This document shows positions 7,391-15,400 of a DNA stretch of 64,000 nucleotides, one piece after another. The notes under the pieces are model-generated. The model did not search any database and was not told the origin of the DNA. It saw only the letters and a program-made list of their open reading frames with translations. Source of the DNA: JAAZNO01 sp964508025 (GTDB taxonomy: Bacteria; Chloroflexota; Anaerolineae; B4-G1; SLSP01); NCBI GenBank assembly GCA_964508025.1, contig CAZDSF010000009.1, positions 1 to 64,000 on the forward strand. Reading direction: 5' to 3'. Numbering within the stretch: position 1 is the first letter of the stretch; each line of letters begins with the position of its first letter. The translations under genes and the position numbers were made by a program.

Positions 7391-7476
7391 TTGACTTTTC
7401 TACCGACTATGATAAGATGGAATACAGAGCCGCGAGCAATGCACTTATTGACTGCTTTATTCAGTTACGATAAGAT
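7391..7476 (+). promoter_or_regulatory. Tandem candidate promoters of the yacL-cysS-rlmB cluster
   Basis: Two copies of the same hexamer pair occur: TTGACT (7391-7396)-N16-TAAGAT (7413-7418), and TTGACT (7448-7453)-N17-TAAGAT (7471-7476). Both point at the PIN-TRAM gene. Confidence 0.5.
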
Positions 7477-7557
7477 AAAGTAGACGCCACATTTCACAGG
7501 CGGCCGCGTGCGGTCGCCTGCGCTATTATTCATCATGTTTTTATGGAGGTATTATCG

Positions 7558-8619
7558 GTGAAAAGTGATCTCGTTACTCGGATTCTGGGAGCATTATTGT
7601 TTCTTCTCGGAGGATTGACCCTCGCCGATCAACTTCTGCTCTGGTTTCCGGTATTGGATGCGCGCGTCACCCTCACGCGTGTGATTGGCAGCGTCGTTGG
7701 CGCCATCATTGGCTTCATCATTGCCCCCACCATCAGCATTCGGCCTTTGCGTCGGTTGAAGCAAATCATTCAACAGGTACCTGTCCAAACGCTGATCGCC
7801 TGCATCATCGGGCTGTTCCTGGGGCTGGCGCTGGGCGCGTTGATCGCCTATCCGCTTTCTCTGTTGCCCCGTCCCTTGGGGGAATTTTTGCCCATCATCG
7901 GCGCTGTCATCTCCGGCTATCTGGGCGTGATGATTGCCATCATGCGCGCCGATATTGCCCACACCCTGCGCGAGCGTTTTGGCCCCAAGGGCGTCGCAGA
8001 ATGCCCAGAGGAACCGGGCGCCGCGCGCGCCATCCTGCTGGACACAAGTGTCATCATTGATGGGCGCATCGCCGACATCTGCGCCACCGGTTTCATCCAG
8101 GGCGAACTCATCGTGCCGCTGTTTGTGCTCAACGAGCTGCAACATATCGCCGATTCCGCCGACACGCTGCGCCGCAATCGGGGGCGGCGCGGCCTGGAGA
8201 TTCTACGCCAGCTACAAGAAGAAGCGCCCGTACCGGTGCGCATCACCGACGAGGATGATGAGACGGTCAAAGAAGTAGATGATAAACTCATCGCGTTGGC
8301 GCGCAGGTTCTCCGGCAAAATTCTCACCAACGACTACAATCTGAACCGGGTAGCCGAACTGCAAGGTGTGGTGGTGCTCAATGTCAATGAGCTGGCAAAT
8401 GCCGTAAAGACAGTGCTATTGCCAGGCGAAACTTTCGCGATTCACGTCATCCAGGCCGGAAAAGAGATTGATCAGGGCGTGGGCTATCTTGATGATGGCA
8501 CCATGGTCGTTGTTGAGGATGGTCGCGCCTATATTGGACAGACGGTAGATGTGACGGTAAGCAAGGTGCTGCAAACCGCAGCTGGACGGATGATCTTCGC
8601 CCGCCGGGACTATGCCTGA
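7558..8619 (+). CDS. YacL-type membrane PIN-TRAM domain protein
   Basis: A 353-residue protein with four membrane segments (residues about 5-130), a PIN-domain nuclease and a C-terminal TRAM RNA-binding domain. PIN acidic residues are visible in AILLDTSVIIDGRI, LFVLNELQHIAD, DDKLIALARRF and KILTNDYNLNRV. The TRAM part is the final ~70 residues (GKEIDQGVGYLDDGTMVVVE). The family includes Bacillus subtilis YacL, whose substrate is not settled; the arrangement suggests membrane-tethered RNA processing. The start is GTG at 7558 because GGAGGT (7545-7550) stands 7 nt before it; an ATG at 7543 overlaps that Shine-Dalgarno. The gene precedes cysS and rlmB, an order shared with many Gram-positive genomes. 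Confidence 0.85.
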   Translation: MKSDLVTRILGALLFLLGGLTLADQLLLWFPVLDARVTLTRVIGSVVGAIIGFIIAPTISIRPLRRLKQIIQQVPVQTLIACIIGLFLGLALGALIAYPLSLLPRPLGEFLPIIGAVISGYLGVMIAIMRADIAHTLRERFGPKGVAECPEEPGAARAILLDTSVIIDGRIADICATGFIQGELIVPLFVLNELQHIADSADTLRRNRGRRGLEILRQLQEEAPVPVRITDEDDETVKEVDDKLIALARRFSGKILTNDYNLNRVAELQGVVVLNVNELANAVKTVLLPGETFAIHVIQAGKEIDQGVGYLDDGTMVVVEDGRAYIGQTVDVTVSKVLQTAAGRMIFARRDYA

Positions 8620-8741
8620 AAAGAAGCAGCATTGCATTCTGCTAACGTGACCACGCAAGTCGCAAATGGTGTTGTCCAAGCGGAAGGTTTTCAGCCTTCT
8701 GCCTTTAGGCTTTAGCTTTCGTACTTCCGTAGGAGGTGATG

Positions 8742-10193
8742 ATGGCGCTCCGCGTCTTCAATTATCTGAGCAACACCTTGGAACGTTTCGAGCCGCTCAC
8801 ACCGGGCAAGGTGGGACTGTATGTCTGCGGGCCAACCGTCTACGACCACTCTCATCTGGGACATGCCAAAACTTACATTGCCATGGATGTGATTGCGCGC
8901 TATCTCAAACACCTGGGCTACCAGGTGCGCCATGTGCGCAACATCACCGATGTGGGCCATCTGCTCGATTCTGGCGAAGATCGCATTCTCAAAGGCGCAC
9001 GCACGCATCGTCTGGAACCTATGGAAGTCGTTGAGACCTACATGATGAGTTTCTTCGATGACATGCAAACTCTGGGTGTACAGCGCCCCAATATCTCCCC
9101 CCGCGCCAGCGGCCATATTCCCGAAATCATTCAATGGATCCAGGCGCTTTTGGAGAACGGCAACGCCTATGAAGTGAACGGCAATGTGTATTTCTCGGTG
9201 GAGTCTTTCCCCGACTACGGGAAGCTCTCCAACCGCAGAATTGACGAATTAGAGGCTGGGGCGCGTGTCGAAGTGCGCGAAGAGAAACGGCATCCGGCGG
9301 ATTTTGCCCTATGGAAACGCGCCGAACCGGAACATCTGATGCGTTGGCCCAGCCCTTGGGGTGAGGGGTATCCCGGCTGGCATATCGAATGTAGTGTGAT
9401 GGCGACCAAGTATCTGGGGCAGCCTTTCGACATTCACGGCGGCGGGCTGGAGAACATTTTCCCCCATAATGAGTGCGAGATCGCCCAGGCCGAATCGCTG
9501 CACGGGACCGACTTCGCCAAATACTGGTTGCTGGTAGGCTCGCTCACGGTCAACAGCGTGAAGATGAGCAAGAGCCTCGGCAACTTCCTCACGATCAAGG
9601 ATGCTGTGGCGCTCTACAAACCAGAAGCCATCCGCTATTTCATGCTGAGTAGCCATTATCGCGGCCCGGTGGATTTCAGCCGCGACGCGCTACAAGCGGC
9701 GCAACGCGGCATTGACCGGCTGCACAATACGGTGCTCAAGGTGCGCCGGCGCATGAAATCGGCGATTCCGGCGGGCACGGCTGTGCTGGCCGATGTTTCC
9801 TCGCTGGTGGATTACCGCGAAGCCTTCGAGGAAGCCATGAACGACGACTTCAACACCCCCAAGGCGCTATCCGTTATCTTTGAAATGGTCAAAGAAGCCA
9901 ACCGGCAGATGGACGAGAAAGCCAATTTGAGCATGGGGTCGCTGGCGGCGATGGATAAGCAATTCCGCGATCTGGCGGGCAATGTGATGGGCCTGCTGCC
10001 GCCGACGCTCAGCGAACCAACAATGAGCGATGAATTACTGGATGGAATCATGCAGATTTTGCTCGACCTGCGGCAGGAATACCGAGAAGCCCGGGATTGG
10101 AGCCGCGCGGATATGCTCCGCAACCGGCTGGCGCTGTTGGGCATCACCGTGAACGATGGGCCAGAAGGCAGCACCTGGATGATCGAGAGCTGA
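8742..10193 (+). CDS. cysS: Cysteinyl-tRNA synthetase
   Basis: A class I aminoacyl-tRNA synthetase that charges tRNA-Cys. The HIGH-type signature is in YVCGPTVYDHSHLGHAKTY and the second signature is KMSKSLGNF. Zinc ligands are the Cys of YVCGPTV, the Cys of WHIECSVMA and HNECE in IFPHNECEIAQAE. The length of 483 residues is normal. Three starts (GTG 8736, ATG 8739, ATG 8742) overlap the AGGAGG at 8731-8736. ATG 8742 is chosen since it leaves 5 nt between Shine-Dalgarno and start and gives MALRVFNYLS, similar in position to other CysS. rlmB follows 45 nt downstream. Confidence 0.95.
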   Translation: MALRVFNYLSNTLERFEPLTPGKVGLYVCGPTVYDHSHLGHAKTYIAMDVIARYLKHLGYQVRHVRNITDVGHLLDSGEDRILKGARTHRLEPMEVVETYMMSFFDDMQTLGVQRPNISPRASGHIPEIIQWIQALLENGNAYEVNGNVYFSVESFPDYGKLSNRRIDELEAGARVEVREEKRHPADFALWKRAEPEHLMRWPSPWGEGYPGWHIECSVMATKYLGQPFDIHGGGLENIFPHNECEIAQAESLHGTDFAKYWLLVGSLTVNSVKMSKSLGNFLTIKDAVALYKPEAIRYFMLSSHYRGPVDFSRDALQAAQRGIDRLHNTVLKVRRRMKSAIPAGTAVLADVSSLVDYREAFEEAMNDDFNTPKALSVIFEMVKEANRQMDEKANLSMGSLAAMDKQFRDLAGNVMGLLPPTLSEPTMSDELLDGIMQILLDLRQEYREARDWSRADMLRNRLALLGITVNDGPEGSTWMIES

Positions 10194-10238
10194 GGGGAGC
10201 GAGAGGCCGCCGCCCGCATTCTTTCTGAGGAGGAAACC

Positions 10239-10985
10239 ATGCGCGAAACCCTGTATGGCCGACAAGCCGTCCGTGAATGCCTGCGCGCGCGACGCCGGGA
10301 CATTTTCCGGCTGCTGCTCGCAGAGGGCGCCGTAAACGCCCCTATCATTGATGAGATCGTAGAACTGGCGCAGCAACGCCGGGTGCCCGTGGCGCGCCTC
10401 TCACGCCACGAGATGGAATCGTTTGCCGGGACGCCAGAGCATCAAGGCGTGGCGCTGGAAACCTCCGGCTATCCCTATGCCTCGGTAGATGACATGCTCA
10501 ATCTGGCGGAGGCGCGAAAAGAGGCGCCGCTGCTCCTGCTCCTTGATCTGATCCAGGATGTGCATAACCTGGGCAGCCTGCTCCGCACCGCTGAAGCTGC
10601 CGGCGCACATGGCATCATCATCCAGGGACGGCGGGCTGCCGGCATCACGCCCACCGCGGTCAACACCTCCTCTGGCGCGGTAGAACACCTGCTGGTAGCG
10701 CAAGTCACCAACCTGTCGCAAGAAATGGAGCACCTCAAAAATGCGCAGGTATGGATCGTGGGCCTGGAGGATGTTTACGGCGCACAGCTTTACACCAACA
10801 TGGACCTCACCGTCCCCTTGGGCTTGGTCATCGGCAGCGAAGGGGAAGGGTTACGCCGCCTGGTTCGAGAACGCTGCGATATGCTGGCGGCCCTGCCAAT
10901 GCGCGGTGCCATCAACTCCTTGAACGCGGCAGTGGCTGGCTCCATCGCCCTCTACGAAGTGCTGCGGCAACGTAATCTCGCCTGA
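10239..10985 (+). CDS. rlmB: 23S rRNA (guanosine-2'-O-)-methyltransferase, RlmB/TrmH family
   Basis: A SPOUT-class methyltransferase of 248 residues with a short N-terminal L30e-like substrate-binding domain (LYGRQAVRECLRAR at the start) and a C-terminal knotted SAM-binding domain. The three SPOUT motifs are LDLIQDVHNLGSLLRTAE, LGLVIGSEGEGLRRLV and LPMRGAINSLNAAVAGSI. RlmB methylates a guanosine in the peptidyl-transferase region of 23S rRNA. Its place after cysS is the common arrangement in Firmicutes-like genomes. The gene ends before the tRNA-Asn terminator on the other strand. Confidence 0.9.
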   Translation: MRETLYGRQAVRECLRARRRDIFRLLLAEGAVNAPIIDEIVELAQQRRVPVARLSRHEMESFAGTPEHQGVALETSGYPYASVDDMLNLAEARKEAPLLLLLDLIQDVHNLGSLLRTAEAAGAHGIIIQGRRAAGITPTAVNTSSGAVEHLLVAQVTNLSQEMEHLKNAQVWIVGLEDVYGAQLYTNMDLTVPLGLVIGSEGEGLRRLVRERCDMLAALPMRGAINSLNAAVAGSIALYEVLRQRNLA

Positions 10986-11048
10986 GAGCAACCGGGCAAC
11001 TTTCTGATGAAGGCAGCGGCGCCACACCGCCTGGCGCCAACAGGAATG

Positions 11049-11081
11049 AAAACAGCGCGACTTGATCAGTCACGCTGTTTT
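11049..11081 (-). terminator. tRNA-Asn terminator
   Basis: AAAACAGCG and CGCTGTTTT enclose an inner GACT/AGTC stem. On the minus strand the structure follows the tRNA-Asn 3' end and finishes in TTTTC. It can also serve rlmB from the other side. Confidence 0.75.
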
Positions 11082-11090
11082 GATGTCTGG

Positions 11091-11163
11091 CTCCTCGGGT
11101 AGGACTCGAACCTACAACCAACCGGTTAACAGCCGGCCGCTCTGCCTATTGAGCTACCGAGGA
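11091..11163 (-). tRNA. tRNA-Asn(GUU)
   Basis: Acceptor TCCTCGG/CCGAGGA, D arm GCTC/GAGC, anticodon stem GCCGG/CCGGT with loop CTGTTAA (anticodon GTT), T arm GTAGG/CCTAC and discriminator G. CCA is not encoded. The accessory region starts on its 5' side. Confidence 0.95.
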
Positions 11164-11190
11164 TCGGGATGTTGCCCCCATCAAGGCTAT

Positions 11191-11218
11191 ATTATACGCC
11201 AAACCGAAATCCCGTCAA
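11191..11218 (-). promoter_or_regulatory. tRNA-Asn promoter
   Basis: On the minus strand TTGACG (11218-11213), 16 nt, TATAAT (11196-11191). Confidence 0.75.
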
Positions 11219-11292
11219 GCGAAAAATTCCGCTCGAAATCTTTAGCTTTAGCCGCTTTTTGTCGCGCCAAACGGGATAATGCTGAACAGTTA

Positions 11293-11796
11293 TCAAGTCG
11301 GGTTCGAGTTCTGTGATCGCAGACGCGGCCACACACGTTGCTGTTTCCAGACCAACCCTGCCTCATCCAACCACGTCCAGATGGTGGAATCAGAAAGATA
11401 GACGTTGTGACGCTCGACAAAAGCATGTTGTAAGCCTTTCAGATGCCACGAATCGTAGGGATACCCCAAATCTCGCGGCCTTTGCAGCGCCAGTTTGATC
11501 AACGCTTGTTTCACTTCCGGCCCATGGATGGGCGACCGACCGGGGCGCTCACGATCCTCCAGGCCCGCTAACCCCTCAGCATTGAAACGCCGCACCCATA
11601 TCGGACCAACTTGAGGGCTTTGAAAACCTGCCCGCAATCCCGCTTCGGACGCTGTCAGCGTGGGGTCTTCAATCATTGCCGCGATGATTTTTGCTCTTTG
11701 TACCAAACGTGGGGGTTTCAATTCTGATGCCGCTGTCGCCTTAATCGCAATAATCTCTTCATTTTTCATTTTTCTTAAACGCAAATGCTGAGGCAT
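11293..11796 (-). CDS. Helix-turn-helix N-terminal part of an IS630-type transposase
   Basis: A 167-residue protein resembling the DNA-binding half of IS630/Tc1-mariner transposases: an HTH (TASEAGLRAGFQSPQVGPIW), the linker FNAEGLAGLEDRERPGRSP, and a second winged-helix segment (RPRDLGYPYDSWHLKGLQ to STIWTWLDEAGLVWKQQ). Full transposases continue for another ~180 residues with the DDE catalytic domain. Here the frame stops after VWPRLRSQNSNPT and nothing resembling a DDE domain follows before tRNA-Asn. It may be an element remnant or a two-frame transposase that lost its second part; terminal inverted repeats were not found. TATAAT (11819-11814, minus) lies just upstream. It marks the edge of the accessory region. 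Confidence 0.7.
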   Translation of the reverse strand: MPQHLRLRKMKNEEIIAIKATAASELKPPRLVQRAKIIAAMIEDPTLTASEAGLRAGFQSPQVGPIWVRRFNAEGLAGLEDRERPGRSPIHGPEVKQALIKLALQRPRDLGYPYDSWHLKGLQHAFVERHNVYLSDSTIWTWLDEAGLVWKQQRVWPRLRSQNSNPT

Positions 11797-11847
11797 GAAT
11801 AGAGGACACCATGATTATATCTCAGTTATTTAGCGAGAAAATAATTA

Positions 11848-11876
11848 TTGACAAATGGATACCAATGCATTACTAT
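11848..11876 (+). promoter_or_regulatory. Promoter of the NACHT-TPR operon
   Basis: TTGACA (11848-11853), 17 nt, TACTAT (11871-11876). Transcription would begin near 11883, leaving a leader of about 240 nt before the first gene at 12123. Confidence 0.75.
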
Positions 11877-12072
11877 TGTATTACGAAAGCGTTAATTTTA
11901 CGTTACGGAAATTTTAATACACATCTGAGAGCCGAGGCGCCAATAACACTCAAAGCCTCGGAGTTGCGCCGCAAGGCTTCCCCAAATCTGCACACTGGGG
12001 AAAGATAAGGCCACCACAAAAGGACGCCATAAATCGCCTTGAACCATTGCGTATTCTACCCATCTTCCATCT

Positions 12073-12111
12073 CGAAAGATATCGAAAGGGCACCGAAAGG
12101 ACACCGAAAGG
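12073..12111 (+). repeat. Four CGAAAG(G) direct repeats with 10-11 nt period (operator candidate)
   Basis: CGAAAG starts at 12073, 12083, 12094 and 12105. The last three copies extend to CGAAAGG with spacers GCAC, ACAC and ACAA. The one-turn spacing puts every copy on the same DNA face, as in operators of oligomeric regulators such as MraZ (a MraZ-like protein is encoded 9 kb downstream). The array ends 11 nt before the first start codon and its last AGG blends into the ribosome binding region. Confidence 0.55.
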
Positions 12112-12122
12112 ACAAAGGAAAA

Positions 12123-12437
12123 ATGACGATCAAAGAGATTCAAATTGCGATTGCGGTGAGCTTGTTCGCAATGGGCCTGTGTTCTTGCATCGCGGGTCTT
12201 TGGGCGATGCTGTCGCGCCGCTACCGACAGATGCTCCACCAAATTTCGGCGCAATCCACGGTGGCGACCAGCAAGGCGCTCACCAATGTGGCGCTGGCGC
12301 CATTGGTGGATTCGTTCACCGGTTTGGTCAATGCGATCAACGAACTGATCCGCACTTCGATTGGCGTAGGCGTTTTTCTCTGGCTAATTGGCGTAGGACT
12401 CTGCATGGCTGCCTTTTGGATGCTCTCGCTGGTGTGA
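12123..12437 (+). CDS. Small two-helix membrane protein, first gene of the accessory operon
   Basis: A 104-residue protein with hydrophobic segments at residues about 8-28 (IAVSLFAMGLCSCIAGLWAM) and 78-102 (GVGVFLWLIGVGLCMAAFWM). An amphipathic middle rich in Ala, Thr and Asn (VATSKALTNVALAPLVDSF) may form a coiled coil or ring-lining helix. I do not recognise the family. The start ATG 12123 is chosen because AAAGGA lies just upstream; a longer in-frame version from 12039 would read through the operator-like repeats. It ends 5 nt before the NACHT-TPR start, so translation is likely coupled. A membrane partner for the large sensor next to it is a reasonable guess, no more. Confidence 0.75.
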   Translation: MTIKEIQIAIAVSLFAMGLCSCIAGLWAMLSRRYRQMLHQISAQSTVATSKALTNVALAPLVDSFTGLVNAINELIRTSIGVGVFLWLIGVGLCMAAFWMLSLV

Positions 12438-12442
12438 GGCGG

Positions 12443-15400
12443 ATGATGACCACACAAGCTACACAAACCGACAGTTGCGACACGGCGCGACGCGCGCTGC
12501 CGCTTGAACGCCGATTTCTGCTGCAATACCTTCGGGCGGTGCGCGACGCTCCGCGCCTGGCTGCGACGGCGCAACGCTACATCCCGCTGGAACTGCAGCT
12601 CGAATCTGGAGGGGGCGCACAAGATGCCATAGAAGCCACGCGCAATCGAAATGCCATGTTTGTGATCGGGGGGCTGGGCAGCGGCAAAACAACTTTCCTG
12701 CATACTCTGTTTTGGAATCTCGCAGCAGAAGGGCTGGCCGCACCCCACAGTGCAACAAGCCCTATTCCCTTTTTCCTCGATCTGACTGAATTCGATGCCC
12801 ACACCGCCATAGAAACGCTGCTCCTGCATGCGACGCAGCAATACCTACCGGCAGCGACCCCGGAAATAATGGCGGCATTCCTGCGGCAAAGGCAGGCAGT
12901 GTACTTGTTCGATAACGTGGATGCCCTCGAGTCATCCAGCAGGGAGCGACTTTACGCCTGGATTGCTGGCGAGCAACAGGCGCGCCGTGATATTCGCTAC
13001 ATCCTCGCCTGCCGCCCCGACATGCCAACCTCTGCTGCGTGCACCGTTGCGCTGCCGTTGGAGCAGCTACACCTCCTGCCGTTGCGGGATCGCAGCGTGG
13101 ATGCCTTCATCGAACGGCAGGCTGCGCCAGAAATCGCCGTCACCATCCAGAAACAGTTGCGCCAGGATGCCGCCGTGTGGGAGTTGGCGCATACCCCACT
13201 CTTTCTACAAGCCGCGCTGCGCCTCGCAGAGCGCACGGATGCCCGAACGCCCTGGTGGAGCCGATGTGCAATCATCCAGGAGGCCCTCTCCCTGACGCAG
13301 AAGCCTTCCACCGCCGGCATAACCGTGTGGCTCAACACGGTGGGGCGCACACTTGCCGAGATCGCCTTCATCCTCCAGCAAGCCCAAACATCGCAGATAG
13401 AGGTTTCCAGGCTCACGGAACTCATCAGCAAGACCGGGTTGCCCGCATCCAGAATCTACGAGAGCGGTTTACTGGTTTCAAAAACCGGCGATGATGAAGT
13501 CGCCTTCATCCATGGCTTAATTCAGGAATTTTTCGCCGCCCTGGCTTTGAAATTCAGGCTGGGAACAACCTTCTCATGCAGCCATCTCGTGCGCGAGCCA
13601 CAAAGCCTGACCGTGTGGCGCGGCGTCCTAATACAATTGTACGGGCTTGTCGAAGATCGCAAAACCTTAGTTGGGAATTGGGTGGCGGAGGGGGCAACCG
13701 CTGGACTGGCAGAGCTGCTTGCAAACTGCACTGTAAACAATGACCTGCCACACCAACTACCCGAGAAAATCCGAGAGATCGCGCGGCTGACGGAATCCAA
13801 AGCCACGCTCTTCAGGCTCGGCGCGGCGTTGAAACGTCAGGGAGCGACCGAAGCAGCTACGACCGCCTTGCTCGAGACGCTCAATCGCGAAACGGCGACC
13901 ACAAGTGAACGCAGCGCGCACAGCATCGCCCCTACGTCTGACACGGGTGGCACCTCCATGGATCAGATTCGGCAGCGGCTCCAACTGGGACGGATTCAGC
14001 GAGAACTGGATCGCCCAGCGCAAGCCCTCACGGAGTTGCGCGCCGCCAGCGCCGAGATCGAGCGCCTCCACGCCGAGATCCGTTACGAGATGGGGCTGAC
14101 CTTCCAGGCGCAAGGGCAGGCAGAGGCAGCGCTAACGGAATTTCTCCAGGCGCAGGCGCGCGATGCGCACTCGGCGGTGTACGCCTACGAGGTTGGGGCC
14201 GCCCTCAATCGTTTAGGGCGCTACCGCGATGCGTTGACGCCGCTCAACGCTGCGCTCGAACAGGCGCCAAACATGACGGCTGCCCATCGAGAGCTGGCAC
14301 ATGCCTATGCGCAGCAACATTGGGCGGAGGAGGCGGAACGCATTCTGGCAAAAGCGCTGGAATTGCAGCCAGAGGATGGCGAGCTGTGCTATGACATGAG
14401 CGTCCTGCTGGCGCAGAGAGGCGCGGCGGCGCAGGCAAAGGTCTACTTGCAGCGCGCGCTCAGCCTGCACCCCGACCGCGCAGCGTGGCACGATGCCCTG
14501 GGTAGACTGCATCAACAAGAGGCAACGGATTTCCATGCCGCCCGGCAGGAGTTTGAACAAGCCATACTGCTCGATCCAACATGCGCCGCGACCTGGGGGC
14601 ATCTGGGAACGCTCTACCAGCGGCAAGGGGAACCGAACAGGGCTGCGGCGTATTTGCACCGTGCAGTAGCGCTCGAACCCGAATGCGCCGCCTGGCATGG
14701 CGCGCTGGCCGACTGTCTGCGTGCGCAGAACAACTTCAGCGAAGCCGCCGCAGCCTACCAACGCGCGTTACAGCTGGGCGCGGAATGCGCAGAACACTAT
14801 CACGGGCTGGCAACGTGCCTCTATCACCAGGGATGCCACGAGGAGGCGCTGCTGGCGCTCAGAGAAGCAACGCAACTGGCGCCCGAATTTGCGCCAGCAT
14901 ACGCACTGATGGGGCAAATCCATGCGGAGCAGCAACGCCCTGAGGCGGCGCGCCAGGCCCTGCTGCTGGCTTGCGCTACCGAACCGGCGCAGGCGCGCCA
15001 TTACCAGGCATTGAGCCGCTTCTACATCCAGGCAGCCGAGCCGCATCTCGCGCTCGAAGCGGTACAACGCGCGCTGGAAATCCAACCCGATCTTCACAGC
15101 GCCTATGACCAGCAAGGCCACATCTATGAGCTGCTGGGCGCGGATACTGAAGCCCTTTCCGCCTACACCAAGGCGCTGGCGCTACAACCAACCGAGGGGA
15201 CTTACGCCCTTCATGCCGGCATCATCGCGCAACGGCTGGGGCAACACGATGCGGCGCTGGCGTTTTTGAAGCAGGCGGAACCGCTGCTGCCAGACAATCC
15301 CGCGCTGTACTATCACTTGGGCGAGCTCTACCAGGAGCGCCGCGACTACGAAAACGCCCGTGCTGGCTTCCATAAGAGCGTGACCTTACAGCCGGATGAG

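Larger units (their letters stand above)
11797..12122. other. 326-nt divergent intergenic region at the head of the accessory operon
   Basis: AT-rich compared with its surroundings. It contains the forward promoter (11848-11876), a 7-bp hairpin CCGAGGC/GCCTCGG with a 16-nt loop (11932-11961), and four direct repeats at 12073-12111. No gene is recognised in it. Confidence 0.6.

Noticed and set aside
11293..11796. Complete insertion sequence
   Set aside because: No DDE domain and no terminal inverted repeats could be found around the helix-turn-helix gene.
12047..12442. N-terminal extension of the NACHT-TPR protein
   Set aside because: This frame overlaps the small membrane protein gene, is rich in Arg/Gly/His without structure, and lacks a binding site; the start at 12443 fits the spacing.
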